Positions 23,119 through 29,358 of a DNA stretch of 32,199 nucleotides are shown piece after piece. Below the pieces are notes generated by a model that saw only the letters and a program-made list of their open reading frames with translations, did no database searches and was not told where the DNA came from. The stretch spans positions 1 to 32,199 of IMG/VR virus record IMGVR_UViG_3300025853_000368, one strand, 5' to 3'. Source of the DNA: a virus. Numbering within the stretch: the stretch's first letter is position 1; each line of letters begins with the position of its first letter. The position numbers were made by a program, and so were the translations under genes.

Positions 23119-23802
23119 TCATTTATTGTACAGGCCAGCCCACTTGGCGACCTGGTCTAGATTGGCCGGCGGAGTGCGCCCAGCCTTCAACGATTCGCGG
23201 CACATCGCAGCTGTGTAATCACGCACCTGATCAACCGTAACCTCTTGATCCCAAAGGACTTTTGCTGCCTTGAAGCTCTGATCTGGCAGCCGATTCATCC
23301 CGGACGCTCTCTCGACTGCCTGCTTGAATGCATGTGCTAGTACTTGATAGCCCTTGTCTGAGTCCCCTTTAACCCCTGACTGCATATGTGTATCGAACTC
23401 GGTGAAGTCGTCCTCTCCAGGCTCAGGAATGATCTTGGCTGGCGCCCAGAACTGCTCGTTGGTCGGGATCGCATCTTTGCCCTCCCACAGTATCTGATAG
23501 CGGTTCACCTTTTTGCCTGAGCGCCGCTTGATGTGTTTAGGGTATGGCCTTGTCTCTAGCTTCCTGACGTAGCCACACTTGATCAGCACTGCCATGGTCC
23601 GGCTCACATGAACGCGACCGTAGCCTGTGTGCCGTCCTATCGTTATCTGTGATGGCCAACACACGCCGTACCGGTTCGCATACATGCCCAAACAAGCAAG
23701 CACCTTGTAAGCAGCACCATTGAGCCGCTCATCTTGCATAGCCCTAGCTGGGATGATCGAGTAGCGCCTGATGTTCGGCTTATCCTTAAAAGGGGATTTC
23801 AT
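23119..23802 (-). CDS. Replication initiator-like protein with winged-HTH domain
   Basis: The protein has 227 residues. A winged helix-turn-helix (HTH_36-like) covers about residues 28-90: LNGAAYKVLACLGMYANRYG, then VCWPSQITIGRHTGYGRVHV, then SRTMAVLIKCGYVRKLETR. That arrangement (K-VL--L---AN--G-CWPSQ--L---TG-----V-R----L---G-) is typical of phage replication proteins of the O/DnaA-N class. The C-terminal part (about 140-220) is helical, with DQVRDYTAAMCRESLKAGRT, and resembles helicase-loader or primosome-binding tails. It lies after the primase-helicase and its partner and immediately before an origin-like gap. It probably binds the origin and recruits the phage or host helicase. It overlaps the upstream gene by 17 nt. 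Confidence 0.75.
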   Translation of the reverse strand: MKSPFKDKPNIRRYSIIPARAMQDERLNGAAYKVLACLGMYANRYGVCWPSQITIGRHTGYGRVHVSRTMAVLIKCGYVRKLETRPYPKHIKRRSGKKVNRYQILWEGKDAIPTNEQFWAPAKIIPEPGEDDFTEFDTHMQSGVKGDSDKGYQVLAHAFKQAVERASGMNRLPDQSFKAAKVLWDQEVTVDQVRDYTAAMCRESLKAGRTPPANLDQVAKWAGLYNK

Positions 23803-24295
23803 CGTCTAGCTGGTCCTTGTTGTGGTTAAACTGAATGCTTCTCACCTCAGCTCCTGGGAAAGCAGCTTTGATCGTGTCTGCCACATCTGTGCCGTGCGCC
23901 TCAATGATCGTGACGATCTCTTCGAGCATGTACACGACTGGGTCTTTCCCTCTCATCAATGGGATCACTCGCTGCATGTCGAGCTTGTCGTTCACAAAGT
24001 AATAGTTCTTGCCATTGATCCTGGCTTGAAGATAAAAGACATCGCCCCGCTCTCCTGCTTCACAGAGCTGCTGGTCAATTACCTTCAGCCCCTTCGCCAG
24101 GTTATCGGCAGCTTTGATCTTCTCGTCAGGATTAGTGATCTTCATGTAACGCTCTCTAGCGCCTTGATACTTCGCCGCGAGCTCAGGGGTCGTCATCTTG
24201 AACCAGGCATACCAACCCCACTTCTTATTCATCTGGTTCTCAGCTGTCATAAACGACTCAACAGCAGCTTGAACTGGTTTGCTCCACTCTTTCAT
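23786..24295 (-). CDS. Hypothetical replication-module protein ending in an SSB-like tail
   Basis: The protein has 169 residues. The N-terminal half is helical with KKWGWYAWFKMTTPELAAKY, and a beta part follows with RGDVFYLQARINGKNYYFVN. The last residues, DQLDDEIPF, are very close to the conserved acidic tip of bacterial SSB (DDDIPF), which binds many replication and repair proteins. I do not see an OB fold, so this is not obviously an SSB itself. It sits between the primase-helicase and the initiator. The start overlaps the preceding 57-residue ORF (ATGA). I infer an adaptor that uses the tail to recruit SSB-binding partners. Family not recognised. Confidence 0.68.
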   Translation of the reverse strand: MKEWSKPVQAAVESFMTAENQMNKKWGWYAWFKMTTPELAAKYQGARERYMKITNPDEKIKAADNLAKGLKVIDQQLCEAGERGDVFYLQARINGKNYYFVNDKLDMQRVIPLMRGKDPVVYMLEEIVTIIEAHGTDVADTIKAAFPGAEVRSIQFNHNKDQLDDEIPF

Positions 24296-24465
24296 TTTTC
24301 ACCCCACCGGACATCGGCGGACAGATGTGGACAGACAGGACAAACTATAGTGTTTGTCCGTGTCCGTCCGCACCCTGTCTTTGTCCCAGATTGTGTCCGT
24401 TCCGTGTCCGCGTTTGTCCGCGAATCCATACAACCCGCGTCATTGCTGGCTTTCATAGCTTTCAT
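24292..24465 (-). CDS. 57-residue micro-gene encoded through a CGGACA repeat array
   Basis: The start ATG at 24465 overlaps the primase-helicase stop as ATGA, and its own stop overlaps the next start as ATGA, so it fits exactly into the operon. The product has Arg-Thr pairs from CGG-ACA codons (SRTNADTERTQSGTKTGCGR and following RTRTN), then a VCPVCPH word with Cys-x2-Cys and a nearby His, possibly a small metal-binding knuckle. A GTG at 24510 would extend it into the primase frame but has no ribosome binding site. The coding case rests on double ATGA coupling; the repeat could instead be the function (see repeat entry). Function unknown. Confidence 0.5.
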   Translation of the reverse strand: MKAMKASNDAGCMDSRTNADTERTQSGTKTGCGRTRTNTIVCPVCPHLSADVRWGEK

Positions 24466-24496
24466 ACTTTGTCCGATCCGTGTCCGAGCGTGTCCG
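24308..24496. repeat. CGGACA/TGTCCG hexamer array with inverted halves
   Basis: TGTCCG occurs at 24355, 24361, 24394, 24405, 24415, 24470, 24481 and 24491 on the plus strand, and its complement CGGACA at 24308 and 24318, with degenerate TGGACA and AGGACA between. The two orientations meet in a hairpin, GGACAAAC and GTTTGTCC, around TATAGT near 24338-24358. The array spans the end of the primase gene and the 57-residue ORF. It resembles an iteron array or protein-binding cluster. Confidence 0.75.
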
Positions 24497-26378
24497 TTTC
24501 CTTCACCCACTCCATTTTCCGATTTCCGGCGTGGACAACCACAATGTCCGCACCTTCCAGCGCATTAATTGCACGTCCCCAAGCCTTCCTTGCACGGTCT
24601 TTTGCCTTCTTATCCGTCACGTCCAAACCTTCCTTTTCGAGCAGCCAGAAGACGAAAGAGTCTCTGGCAACTTCCACACTGATCACATCATTTCTGTCCG
24701 TTGCGTCGCGTAAACAGTTCATCGCCTTCAGCTCTTTCTCATTAAAGCTGGCACTGTCAGCTGCAATGGCGTCAGCTGTCACCTTGTTGAGGTACACAGA
24801 TGTCTCACCTCCGATCGTGCCGACCTCAGCGCTCTGCATCTCAAAGAACAAATCCTCAGCTGGCTCTGCGTCCTTCTGCTTCTCCGTCACTACCGTAAGG
24901 ACGGCGCCTGACTTCTTGACCTGGATGCTGGTATCTACAGCTCCGAGCAATGCGCTTGATCCACGCATCCCTCTGCTGCCGTCCTTGCCACTGTGATGAA
25001 TACCCAGTAGAGCAGCGTTGTAGCTTTGCTTGAGCACGTCGCAGGTCTTCACAAACTTACCGACATCTGTCGCTGAGTTTTCATCTGCGCCGAGTAGAGC
25101 TCTGGCAACCGTGTCCACAACAATCAGGCTGAAGCCGCCGGCCTTATCCTCCAGCTGCTGGATCGTTGCCTTCAACTTCTCCACGTCTGTCGGGCTGGTG
25201 AAGTCCACTGCGGTTGGCAGGACATAGAACGGCAGCTCTTTCTCTGTGACTCCGCTGCCTCTGTTCTCTAGCCATGCCTTGACTCTTTTGCCAATACCGC
25301 CGACACCTTCGCCTGCAATGTAGAGCACTGCGCCCTGCTTGACTGGCATGTCATGGAAGTCTCTCCCTGATGCGACGCAAAGAGCAATGTCCAAAGCAAG
25401 GAACGTCTTACCGCAACCCGGTGGTCCATACATGACGCTGAAGCCGTGTCTGGTAAATAATGAGTCAACCAGGAACTGCACTGGCGGCATCGCCATGAGC
25501 TCACCGATCGCCATGGTTGGATAGGTTTCGATCTCTTCCTGCTCGATCTCACCTGGATCTTGCATCGCCTCAGTGATTGACGGTGCTGTCTTGACCATGC
25601 TGATCAGCTGCTGTTGTGTCTTGCCGCTGTCCAGCCAGTCAACGATGTCGCCCTTCTCAGGTAGCTGGTCGGATAGATCTAAGAGCCTGACCTCTTTAGC
25701 GACTGGTAAAAGGCTGTTGACCACCTTTGCGCCATGCTTCCGTCCTGCTTCGTCGTTGTCTGGTACCACAATGACCTGTCGATCTGCGAGCCACTTGGAG
25801 TGCTCGTCGCCCCAGTTGCCGGAGCCGCCGTTGTTGGTAGTGGCAATGATTCCAAGATCTCTGAGCCGCTCGACACACTTCTCTCCTTCGACCACCCATA
25901 CCCACCGCTTGTTGTGGTGAAGTATCTCAGGAAGGTTGTAGGGGATGCGCTCGATGTCCTTGATGTTTGAGATCCAGCCACCTTGTCCGTCTGGGCGCTG
26001 CTGTCTGAATGTTTTCTTTCCATCTGCAAAGTCTGTCCTGACGACCTGGTAGACCAACACTCCGTGATCACCGATGTAGTCATAGGTTGTGATCCTGTTT
26101 CGATCTTTCTTGGTGAAGCTCGGGTCTTTCTGCATCCCGAATCGCTTCTCTAAAAAGTCAGCCAGGTGTCCGTTTGCCTCCGGGTACGCAATCTTGCACA
26201 GATCAACGAATCCTCCAGACTCATTTGTTTCATGATCGGTCCAGACGCCTTTCTCTTTGTCGACGCTCTTTGAACCGTAGCTACCGAACCGCACTTCATG
26301 CCCATGGGACATCTTATGATTGATGTCGCCCCACAGCTCCTGTGCAACTTCGACAATGTGTTCAGCATACTTGTGCAT
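24462..26378 (-). CDS. Bifunctional primase-helicase (TOPRIM plus RepA-like AAA+ ATPase)
   Basis: The protein has 638 residues. The N-terminal ~100 residues hold a DNA-binding/zinc-less primase head. The TOPRIM domain follows, with VVEGEKC (162-168) and VVPDNDEAG (204-212) carrying the catalytic Glu and Asp residues. A RepA/RecA-like ATPase (AAA_25) spans about 290-520, with Walker A GPPGCGKT (318-325), Walker B SLIVVDTVAR (417-426) and HHSGKDGSRGMRGSSA (461-476) as sensor/arginine region. The C-terminus is a helical, possibly winged-helix domain. It should lay down primers and unwind phage DNA at the fork. A GGGGTGAT site precedes the ATG. It lies 14 nt after an intrinsic terminator, so its expression is probably set by read-through. 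It is followed by a coupled micro-gene. Confidence 0.93.
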   Translation of the reverse strand: MHKYAEHIVEVAQELWGDINHKMSHGHEVRFGSYGSKSVDKEKGVWTDHETNESGGFVDLCKIAYPEANGHLADFLEKRFGMQKDPSFTKKDRNRITTYDYIGDHGVLVYQVVRTDFADGKKTFRQQRPDGQGGWISNIKDIERIPYNLPEILHHNKRWVWVVEGEKCVERLRDLGIIATTNNGGSGNWGDEHSKWLADRQVIVVPDNDEAGRKHGAKVVNSLLPVAKEVRLLDLSDQLPEKGDIVDWLDSGKTQQQLISMVKTAPSITEAMQDPGEIEQEEIETYPTMAIGELMAMPPVQFLVDSLFTRHGFSVMYGPPGCGKTFLALDIALCVASGRDFHDMPVKQGAVLYIAGEGVGGIGKRVKAWLENRGSGVTEKELPFYVLPTAVDFTSPTDVEKLKATIQQLEDKAGGFSLIVVDTVARALLGADENSATDVGKFVKTCDVLKQSYNAALLGIHHSGKDGSRGMRGSSALLGAVDTSIQVKKSGAVLTVVTEKQKDAEPAEDLFFEMQSAEVGTIGGETSVYLNKVTADAIAADSASFNEKELKAMNCLRDATDRNDVISVEVARDSFVFWLLEKEGLDVTDKKAKDRARKAWGRAINALEGADIVVVHAGNRKMEWVKETDTLGHGSDKV

Positions 26379-26391
26379 ATATCACCCCAAT

Positions 26392-26415
26392 AAAAAAAGC
26401 CCCCCGCAGGGGGCT
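26392..26415 (-). terminator. Intrinsic terminator between SSB-like gene and primase-helicase
   Basis: On the minus strand AGCCCCC and GGGGGCT form a 7-bp stem around a TGCG loop and are followed by TTTTTT. It begins 7 nt after the SSB-like stop and ends 14 nt before the primase ATG. Primase-helicase must be transcribed by read-through, or from a promoter inside the SSB gene, so this can act as an attenuator. Confidence 0.9.
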
Positions 26416-26421
26416 GAAGGT

Positions 26422-26955
26422 TCAGAACTTCCAATCGTCGTCCGACGAATCAGGCTGGGGTGCTGCCTGGGGTTCTGGAGCCGGTGCAGGAGCTGGTTGT
26501 TCTGGCTTATCATTCCATCCCTTCAGCTCAAACTCTGGTACACGGGTAGTGCCTTTGCCGATCGCAACAGCCTTGGCGCCATTGAATGCGACCATGGCCA
26601 TCTTGCCTTCGTTACTTGCGGCGCCGTTGTGGATTGCAGGCCAGATAGCCTCAAGCCCCATCTTGGGACCAGATCCAGTGGTCGTCCATTCACGCCATCC
26701 GTAGTCCTTGATGTACACCATGACGCTGAAACCGCGCTTAAAGTCTTGGCCAGGGTTTGATCCCTTGACTCCTGGGCGCTCGTCCCATTGCCACTCAGGC
26801 GCTTGTCCCTCTTGTATTTTCCCCCACCCAGTTTTCAGGCTGCTTGGGTCAATACCCATCCCCTTGAACTCGATCTCGTCACCGTCGACGATCCACGCAT
26901 TGATGGATGGCTTGAAGCGGAAGTACTCCGCAGTTGAATCGCTAAGACCTAGCAT
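26422..26955 (-). CDS. Single-stranded DNA-binding protein-like, with acidic C-terminal tail
   Basis: The protein has 177 residues. Residues 1-135 look beta-rich (FKPSINAWIVDGDEIEFKGM, FSVMVYIKDYGWREWTTTGS, KMAMVAFNGAKAVAIGKGTT). A Pro/Ala/Glu linker follows (EQPAPAPAPEPQAAPQPD) and the end is SSDDDWKF. A disordered linker and an acidic tip ending in Phe are hallmarks of SSB and of T7 gp2.5-type proteins, where the tip binds polymerase and helicase partners. The fold itself is only inferred, since this is not close to bacterial SSB. AGGAGA precedes the ATG. The gene overlaps the upstream nuclease by 14 nt and is followed by a strong terminator, suggesting high dosage relative to primase. Confidence 0.72.
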   Translation of the reverse strand: MLGLSDSTAEYFRFKPSINAWIVDGDEIEFKGMGIDPSSLKTGWGKIQEGQAPEWQWDERPGVKGSNPGQDFKRGFSVMVYIKDYGWREWTTTGSGPKMGLEAIWPAIHNGAASNEGKMAMVAFNGAKAVAIGKGTTRVPEFELKGWNDKPEQPAPAPAPEPQAAPQPDSSDDDWKF

Positions 26956-27352
26956 CTTCTTCTCCTATTTCTCTGACTATGCCGCACCACAGCTCAAAGC
27001 TGATCTGCGCGACGCTGTTGATGTCATGCTGCTCATAGCAGTCATGACCAGGTCCGATCCAGTTGATGTACACCTGGATTGGCTTCCTGTCTTGTTTCAC
27101 AAAGAGGACCGCACGCAACCCCTTGGCCGCTGCTTGTGCTTCACACTGCAGCCAAAAGGTCTTGATGTCTGAGGGTACGCAGGTCGCGTACCTTTTACAC
27201 TCGATGCTCCAACCAGGCACGCCGGATAAATCATCACCGCCTTGCTGGTATTGCTCTAGGTTTCTCTTGCAGTCGTACCCGAGATGATCTCGGATCATGC
27301 CAGCAATCTCTCTCTCGAAAGTGGCACCCTTGCGACGGGACATGGCTCCCAT
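26942..27352 (-). CDS. PD-(D/E)XK nuclease, probable Holliday-junction resolvase type
   Basis: The protein has 136 residues. The pattern is RRKGATFEREIAGMIRDHLG, then GGDDLSGVPGWSIECKRY, which gives an N-terminal Glu (about 14), Asp 40/41, and Glu51-x-Lys53 as a PD-(D/E)XK active site. This arrangement is common in small phage resolvases and Hjc/VRR-like nucleases that process branched DNA. ATG at 27352 has AGAGGA 5 nt upstream and is preferred over the ATG at 27343. It is the first gene of the leftward replication operon, next to the divergent promoter region. Substrate not provable from sequence; a DNA repair or recombination role is likely. Confidence 0.78.
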   Translation of the reverse strand: MGAMSRRKGATFEREIAGMIRDHLGYDCKRNLEQYQQGGDDLSGVPGWSIECKRYATCVPSDIKTFWLQCEAQAAAKGLRAVLFVKQDRKPIQVYINWIGPGHDCYEQHDINSVAQISFELWCGIVREIGEEDARS

Positions 27353-27372
27353 ATGTGTCCTCTTTGGTTATG

Positions 27373-27392
27373 TATCGGCAAGCCTATCGGCA
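27373..27392. repeat. Tandem TATCGGCA direct repeat in the divergent region
   Basis: TATCGGCA occurs at 27373-27380 and 27385-27392, spaced 12 bp start to start (about one helical turn). It lies 20 nt upstream of the leftward nuclease start and 29 nt upstream of the rightward promoter -35. It is a candidate binding site for a regulator of one or both operons. Confidence 0.5.
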
Positions 27393-27415
27393 CAAATTTA
27401 ACCGCACAAGATAAA

Positions 27416-27450
27416 ATGTGTTGACACATGTGGAACCTTTGCCCTAACCT
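27416..27450 (+). promoter_or_regulatory. Rightward early promoter with operator-like palindrome
   Basis: TTGACA (27421-27426) is a perfect -35, followed after 18 nt by TAACCT (27445-27450), a weak -10. The -35 is inside a perfect dyad ATGTGT-TG-ACACAT (27416-27429). It lies ahead of the early plus-strand operon, whose first ribosome binding site AGAGGAG is ~25 nt further on. The palindrome is well placed for repression by a dimeric HTH protein. A leftward promoter for the replication operon must also lie here but none is clear. Confidence 0.6.
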
Positions 27451-27486
27451 GTCTTTGTCGATGAGGGAAACAAGAGGAGATTCGAC

Positions 27487-27708
27487 ATGATCATTGGATA
27501 CAACCCGAACTATCCTTCGCTTCATATGCGCGAGGCTTTGGAAGCGATTGTAAGTGGAGAGGCGGATATCTTGGGATGGAATGCTGAGGAGAAAGCTTCT
27601 GTTGTTGCTCAGGCCAAAACTTTAATTTTTGAGCGCGGGGAAAGTTTCATTAAAGCCGAGTTATCGCGCATGAATTCCTTGTTGAGTTTGATTGAGGAGG
27701 TTGCGTAA
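27487..27708 (+). CDS. Early small hypothetical protein
   Basis: The protein has 73 residues, the first gene of the rightward early operon, with AGAGGAG 8-9 nt before the ATG. Sequence begins MIIGYNPNYPSLHMREALEA and is mainly helical afterwards (EKASVVAQAKTLIFERGESF), with an acidic end. Nothing in it points to a known family. Its stop overlaps the next start (TAATG), so translation is coupled. First genes after an early promoter are often host-takeover or anti-defence factors; this is inference from position only. Confidence 0.7.
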   Translation: MIIGYNPNYPSLHMREALEAIVSGEADILGWNAEEKASVVAQAKTLIFERGESFIKAELSRMNSLLSLIEEVA

Positions 27709-27935
27709 TGAACCATCAAGAATTCGTCGGAAAGAAAGTCATCGGTCGCTGGGGCGCGATGCACCCTGAGTGGATCGGAGAGGTGGTTGCTGCTGGCAAG
27801 ATCGGGGTAACCATTGTTTGGAGCGAACCACACCATCAACCGCAAAGCGCAAAGTACAGCGAGCTGCGCAACGATTACGCGGAGCCGGTCGGCAGCCCTG
27901 TTGGTATCTACGTTCACGTTGAGGAGTATGTGTAA
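27708..27935 (+). CDS. Early small hypothetical protein, SH3-like beta-rich
   Basis: The protein has 75 residues. FVGKKVIGRWGAMHPEWIGE, then VVAAGKIGVTIVWSEPHH suggest a small beta barrel of SH3/KOW type, with a Lys-rich start and Gly-containing turns. GAGGAGG precedes its ATG, and both ends are coupled (TAATG). Family not recognised. Its neighbour at 27935 looks like the same kind of fold, so the two may be a related pair. Confidence 0.68.
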   Translation: MNHQEFVGKKVIGRWGAMHPEWIGEVVAAGKIGVTIVWSEPHHQPQSAKYSELRNDYAEPVGSPVGIYVHVEEYV

Positions 27936-28096
27936 TGGAACTGCATATCGGAGCAAAAATCTCACTGGCCGGCGGCAAGATCGCCGGCACTGTTTTGTCG
28001 TACAGCTCAAAGGCTGTGCGCATCCGCACTGAGGACGGCAAAAAAATTGTCGTCCCAATGAGGTTAATCGAAACAATCCAGGAGGCGTTCGTATGA
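27935..28096 (+). CDS. 53-residue SH3/KOW-like hypothetical protein
   Basis: Start ATG at 27935 shares one base with the preceding stop and has GAGGAG nine nt upstream. The product, MELHIGAKISLAGGKIAGTV then LSYSSKAVRIRTEDGKKIVV then PMRLIETIQEAFV, alternates short strands and Gly turns like a small SH3/KOW-type barrel. It is basic in the middle. Function unknown. The stop overlaps the next start (ATGA) and the gene is shorter than common ORF cut-offs. Confidence 0.68.
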   Translation: MELHIGAKISLAGGKIAGTVLSYSSKAVRIRTEDGKKIVVPMRLIETIQEAFV

Positions 28097-28698
28097 AGGG
28101 TGACATCTTTGAAAAGATCGAAACCGTCGTCAATGAAATACATGACACCGATGAGTCGATCGAGGAGTATCTCAAAAGAGGTCTTGAGACTCCGCTCGCT
28201 CTGTCCAAAAGAAGCGATCTCCTCCAGGCCGAGCTCAGAGAGCTGCAAAAAATTCGCTCGTCTGTCTGGGACGACAAAGCCGCAGCAGAGATTGAGCTCT
28301 GGAAGGCAGTGTTGGGCCTGGCATTTAAGGACATTTTTTCTAGGCCGAAGGTCAAGATCGTTGCCGATGCGACCAAGGCTATTGAGGAAATCGACAAAAT
28401 TAATATGCGCCTGGCCCGCAATGACGTCAGTAAAAACCAGCGCGCAAGGCTGCGCACACTGATCCGCCAGCAGTACAGGGAAGTCAAAGGCTTCGCTAAC
28501 TGTGACTTTATGACTGCGTTTGATTTCCTGATGCGTGAGAGCCAGGACCTCATCTTGTTTAAGATTGGGATCGATCCAGAGATGATGCGGGAAACAATCC
28601 GCAGAAAGATGACGTCTGCCAGCACCATCAATTGGCGAAACGCACGCATCAACTACAACAACTACATCAAGCTGAGAGATCTGGAGGCCTCACTATGA
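28093..28698 (+). CDS. Hypothetical protein, coiled-coil
   Basis: The protein has 201 residues, almost wholly helical. Leu/Ile heptads mixed with Glu/Lys/Arg run through DLLQAELRELQKIRSSVWDD and ATKAIEEIDKINMRLARNDV. AGGAGG precedes the ATG by 6 nt. No catalytic motif, zinc site or membrane segment is visible. It is the largest of the early unknowns and probably forms an oligomer. It is coupled on both sides by ATGA overlaps. Confidence 0.72.
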   Translation: MKGDIFEKIETVVNEIHDTDESIEEYLKRGLETPLALSKRSDLLQAELRELQKIRSSVWDDKAAAEIELWKAVLGLAFKDIFSRPKVKIVADATKAIEEIDKINMRLARNDVSKNQRARLRTLIRQQYREVKGFANCDFMTAFDFLMRESQDLILFKIGIDPEMMRETIRRKMTSASTINWRNARINYNNYIKLRDLEASL

Positions 28699-28829
28699 GT
28701 GAATGGTTTGCAATCGCGGTGTTGTTCATCGTGACTTATGGGGCAGCACTCTTGGTGTCTGTTGTAGTCGATAAACTACTGCGCCGCGTCTGCGGTCGCG
28801 GTATCTGGCCGAGGGATTACTTCAAATGA
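28695..28829 (+). CDS. 44-residue single-pass membrane protein
   Basis: ATG at 28695 overlaps the previous stop (ATGA), with GGAGG 8 nt upstream; an earlier in-frame ATG at 28632 lies inside the preceding gene and is rejected. One membrane helix, WFAIAVLFIVTYGAALLVSV, is followed by a basic cytoplasmic end (VDKLLRRVCGRGIWPRDYFK). Positive residues after the helix suggest N-out, C-in. Small inner-membrane proteins in early operons may block superinfection or alter host membranes (inference). Confidence 0.7.
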   Translation: MSEWFAIAVLFIVTYGAALLVSVVVDKLLRRVCGRGIWPRDYFK

Positions 28830-29047
28830 TCCGCACTCTGTATCAAATGATCTACTTCAAAGATCAAGAGCACCAGATCAAGTTCACCGACACGTCGATC
28901 AATGACCCGGATGAGATGCCTGGTATGCAGTTGATCGACATCGATGGCCTTGATCAACACCAGCTGCCAGCTGACCTGTGGGCATACGCCACGCAGCAGA
29001 TGGACGCTGACACAGCAATGACAGAAGAGGAGCTGTACCGATGGTAA
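28826..29047 (+). CDS. Early small acidic hypothetical protein
   Basis: The protein has 73 residues, strongly acidic (KFTDTSINDPDEMPGMQLID, then DGLDQHQLPADLWAYATQQM). GAGGGA lies 10 nt upstream of the ATG, which overlaps the previous stop. Such acidic small phage proteins sometimes mimic DNA, but nothing specific is recognised. The end overlaps the next start by 7 nt. Confidence 0.68.
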   Translation: MIRTLYQMIYFKDQEHQIKFTDTSINDPDEMPGMQLIDIDGLDQHQLPADLWAYATQQMDADTAMTEEELYRW

Positions 29048-29358
29048 AGCTAGCAATAAAAGATAATACCGACTACACAATCACACTGTGCGGTCATGAG
29101 ATTCAAAAAATTCTCGACTTGATCAGCGATCACGTTAAGAAGACAGACGGGGAAGTCAGACGATCTTGGGTAAAAAGGGGCAGTGTTCAAGCCATTGTAG
29201 TGGATGGCGGAGACGCATCAGAAATTCCGCAACTAGAACAGATCATTGAAACGCTGCAATCAACAGAGATTGAGTCAGTCAGACCAGTGACTGTTGAAGA
29301 TTTGGAGTACCTTTGTGATATGTATCAAAAGTGCAGGGAGATTAGCAATGGTAGGTAA
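29041..29358 (+). CDS. Hypothetical protein, 105 residues
   Basis: The start has AGAGGAG nearby (AGAGGAGCTGTACCG before ATG). Sequence has a helical region HEIQKILDLISDHVKKTDGE, then a strand region RGSVQAIVVDGGDASEIPQL, and a C-terminal helix VEDLEYLCDMYQKCREISN. No family recognised. It overlaps the exonuclease start by 11 nt, so its expression is tied to that gene. Confidence 0.68.
   Translation: MVKLAIKDNTDYTITLCGHEIQKILDLISDHVKKTDGEVRRSWVKRGSVQAIVVDGGDASEIPQLEQIIETLQSTEIESVRPVTVEDLEYLCDMYQKCREISNGR

Noticed and set aside
24308-24496. CRISPR-like repeat array
   Set aside because: Hexamers only, irregular spacing, no long repeat or uniform spacers, and coding frames run through it.
23822-24568. 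248-codon plus-strand frame opposite replication genes
   Set aside because: Antisense to well-supported coupled genes, and no ribosome binding site or domain.
24325-24996. 223-codon plus-strand frame opposite the primase end
   Set aside because: Product begins with repeats made by the TGTCCG array and lies antisense to the AAA+ domain.
27609-28652. 347-codon minus-strand frame opposite the early operon
   Set aside because: Five plus-strand genes here have ribosome binding sites and ATGA coupling; the antisense product is Ser/Arg/Leu-rich without domains.
29294-29347. Upstream start for the YqaJ exonuclease
   Set aside because: It lies in the previous gene without a ribosome binding site; ATG at 29348 has AGGGAG upstream.
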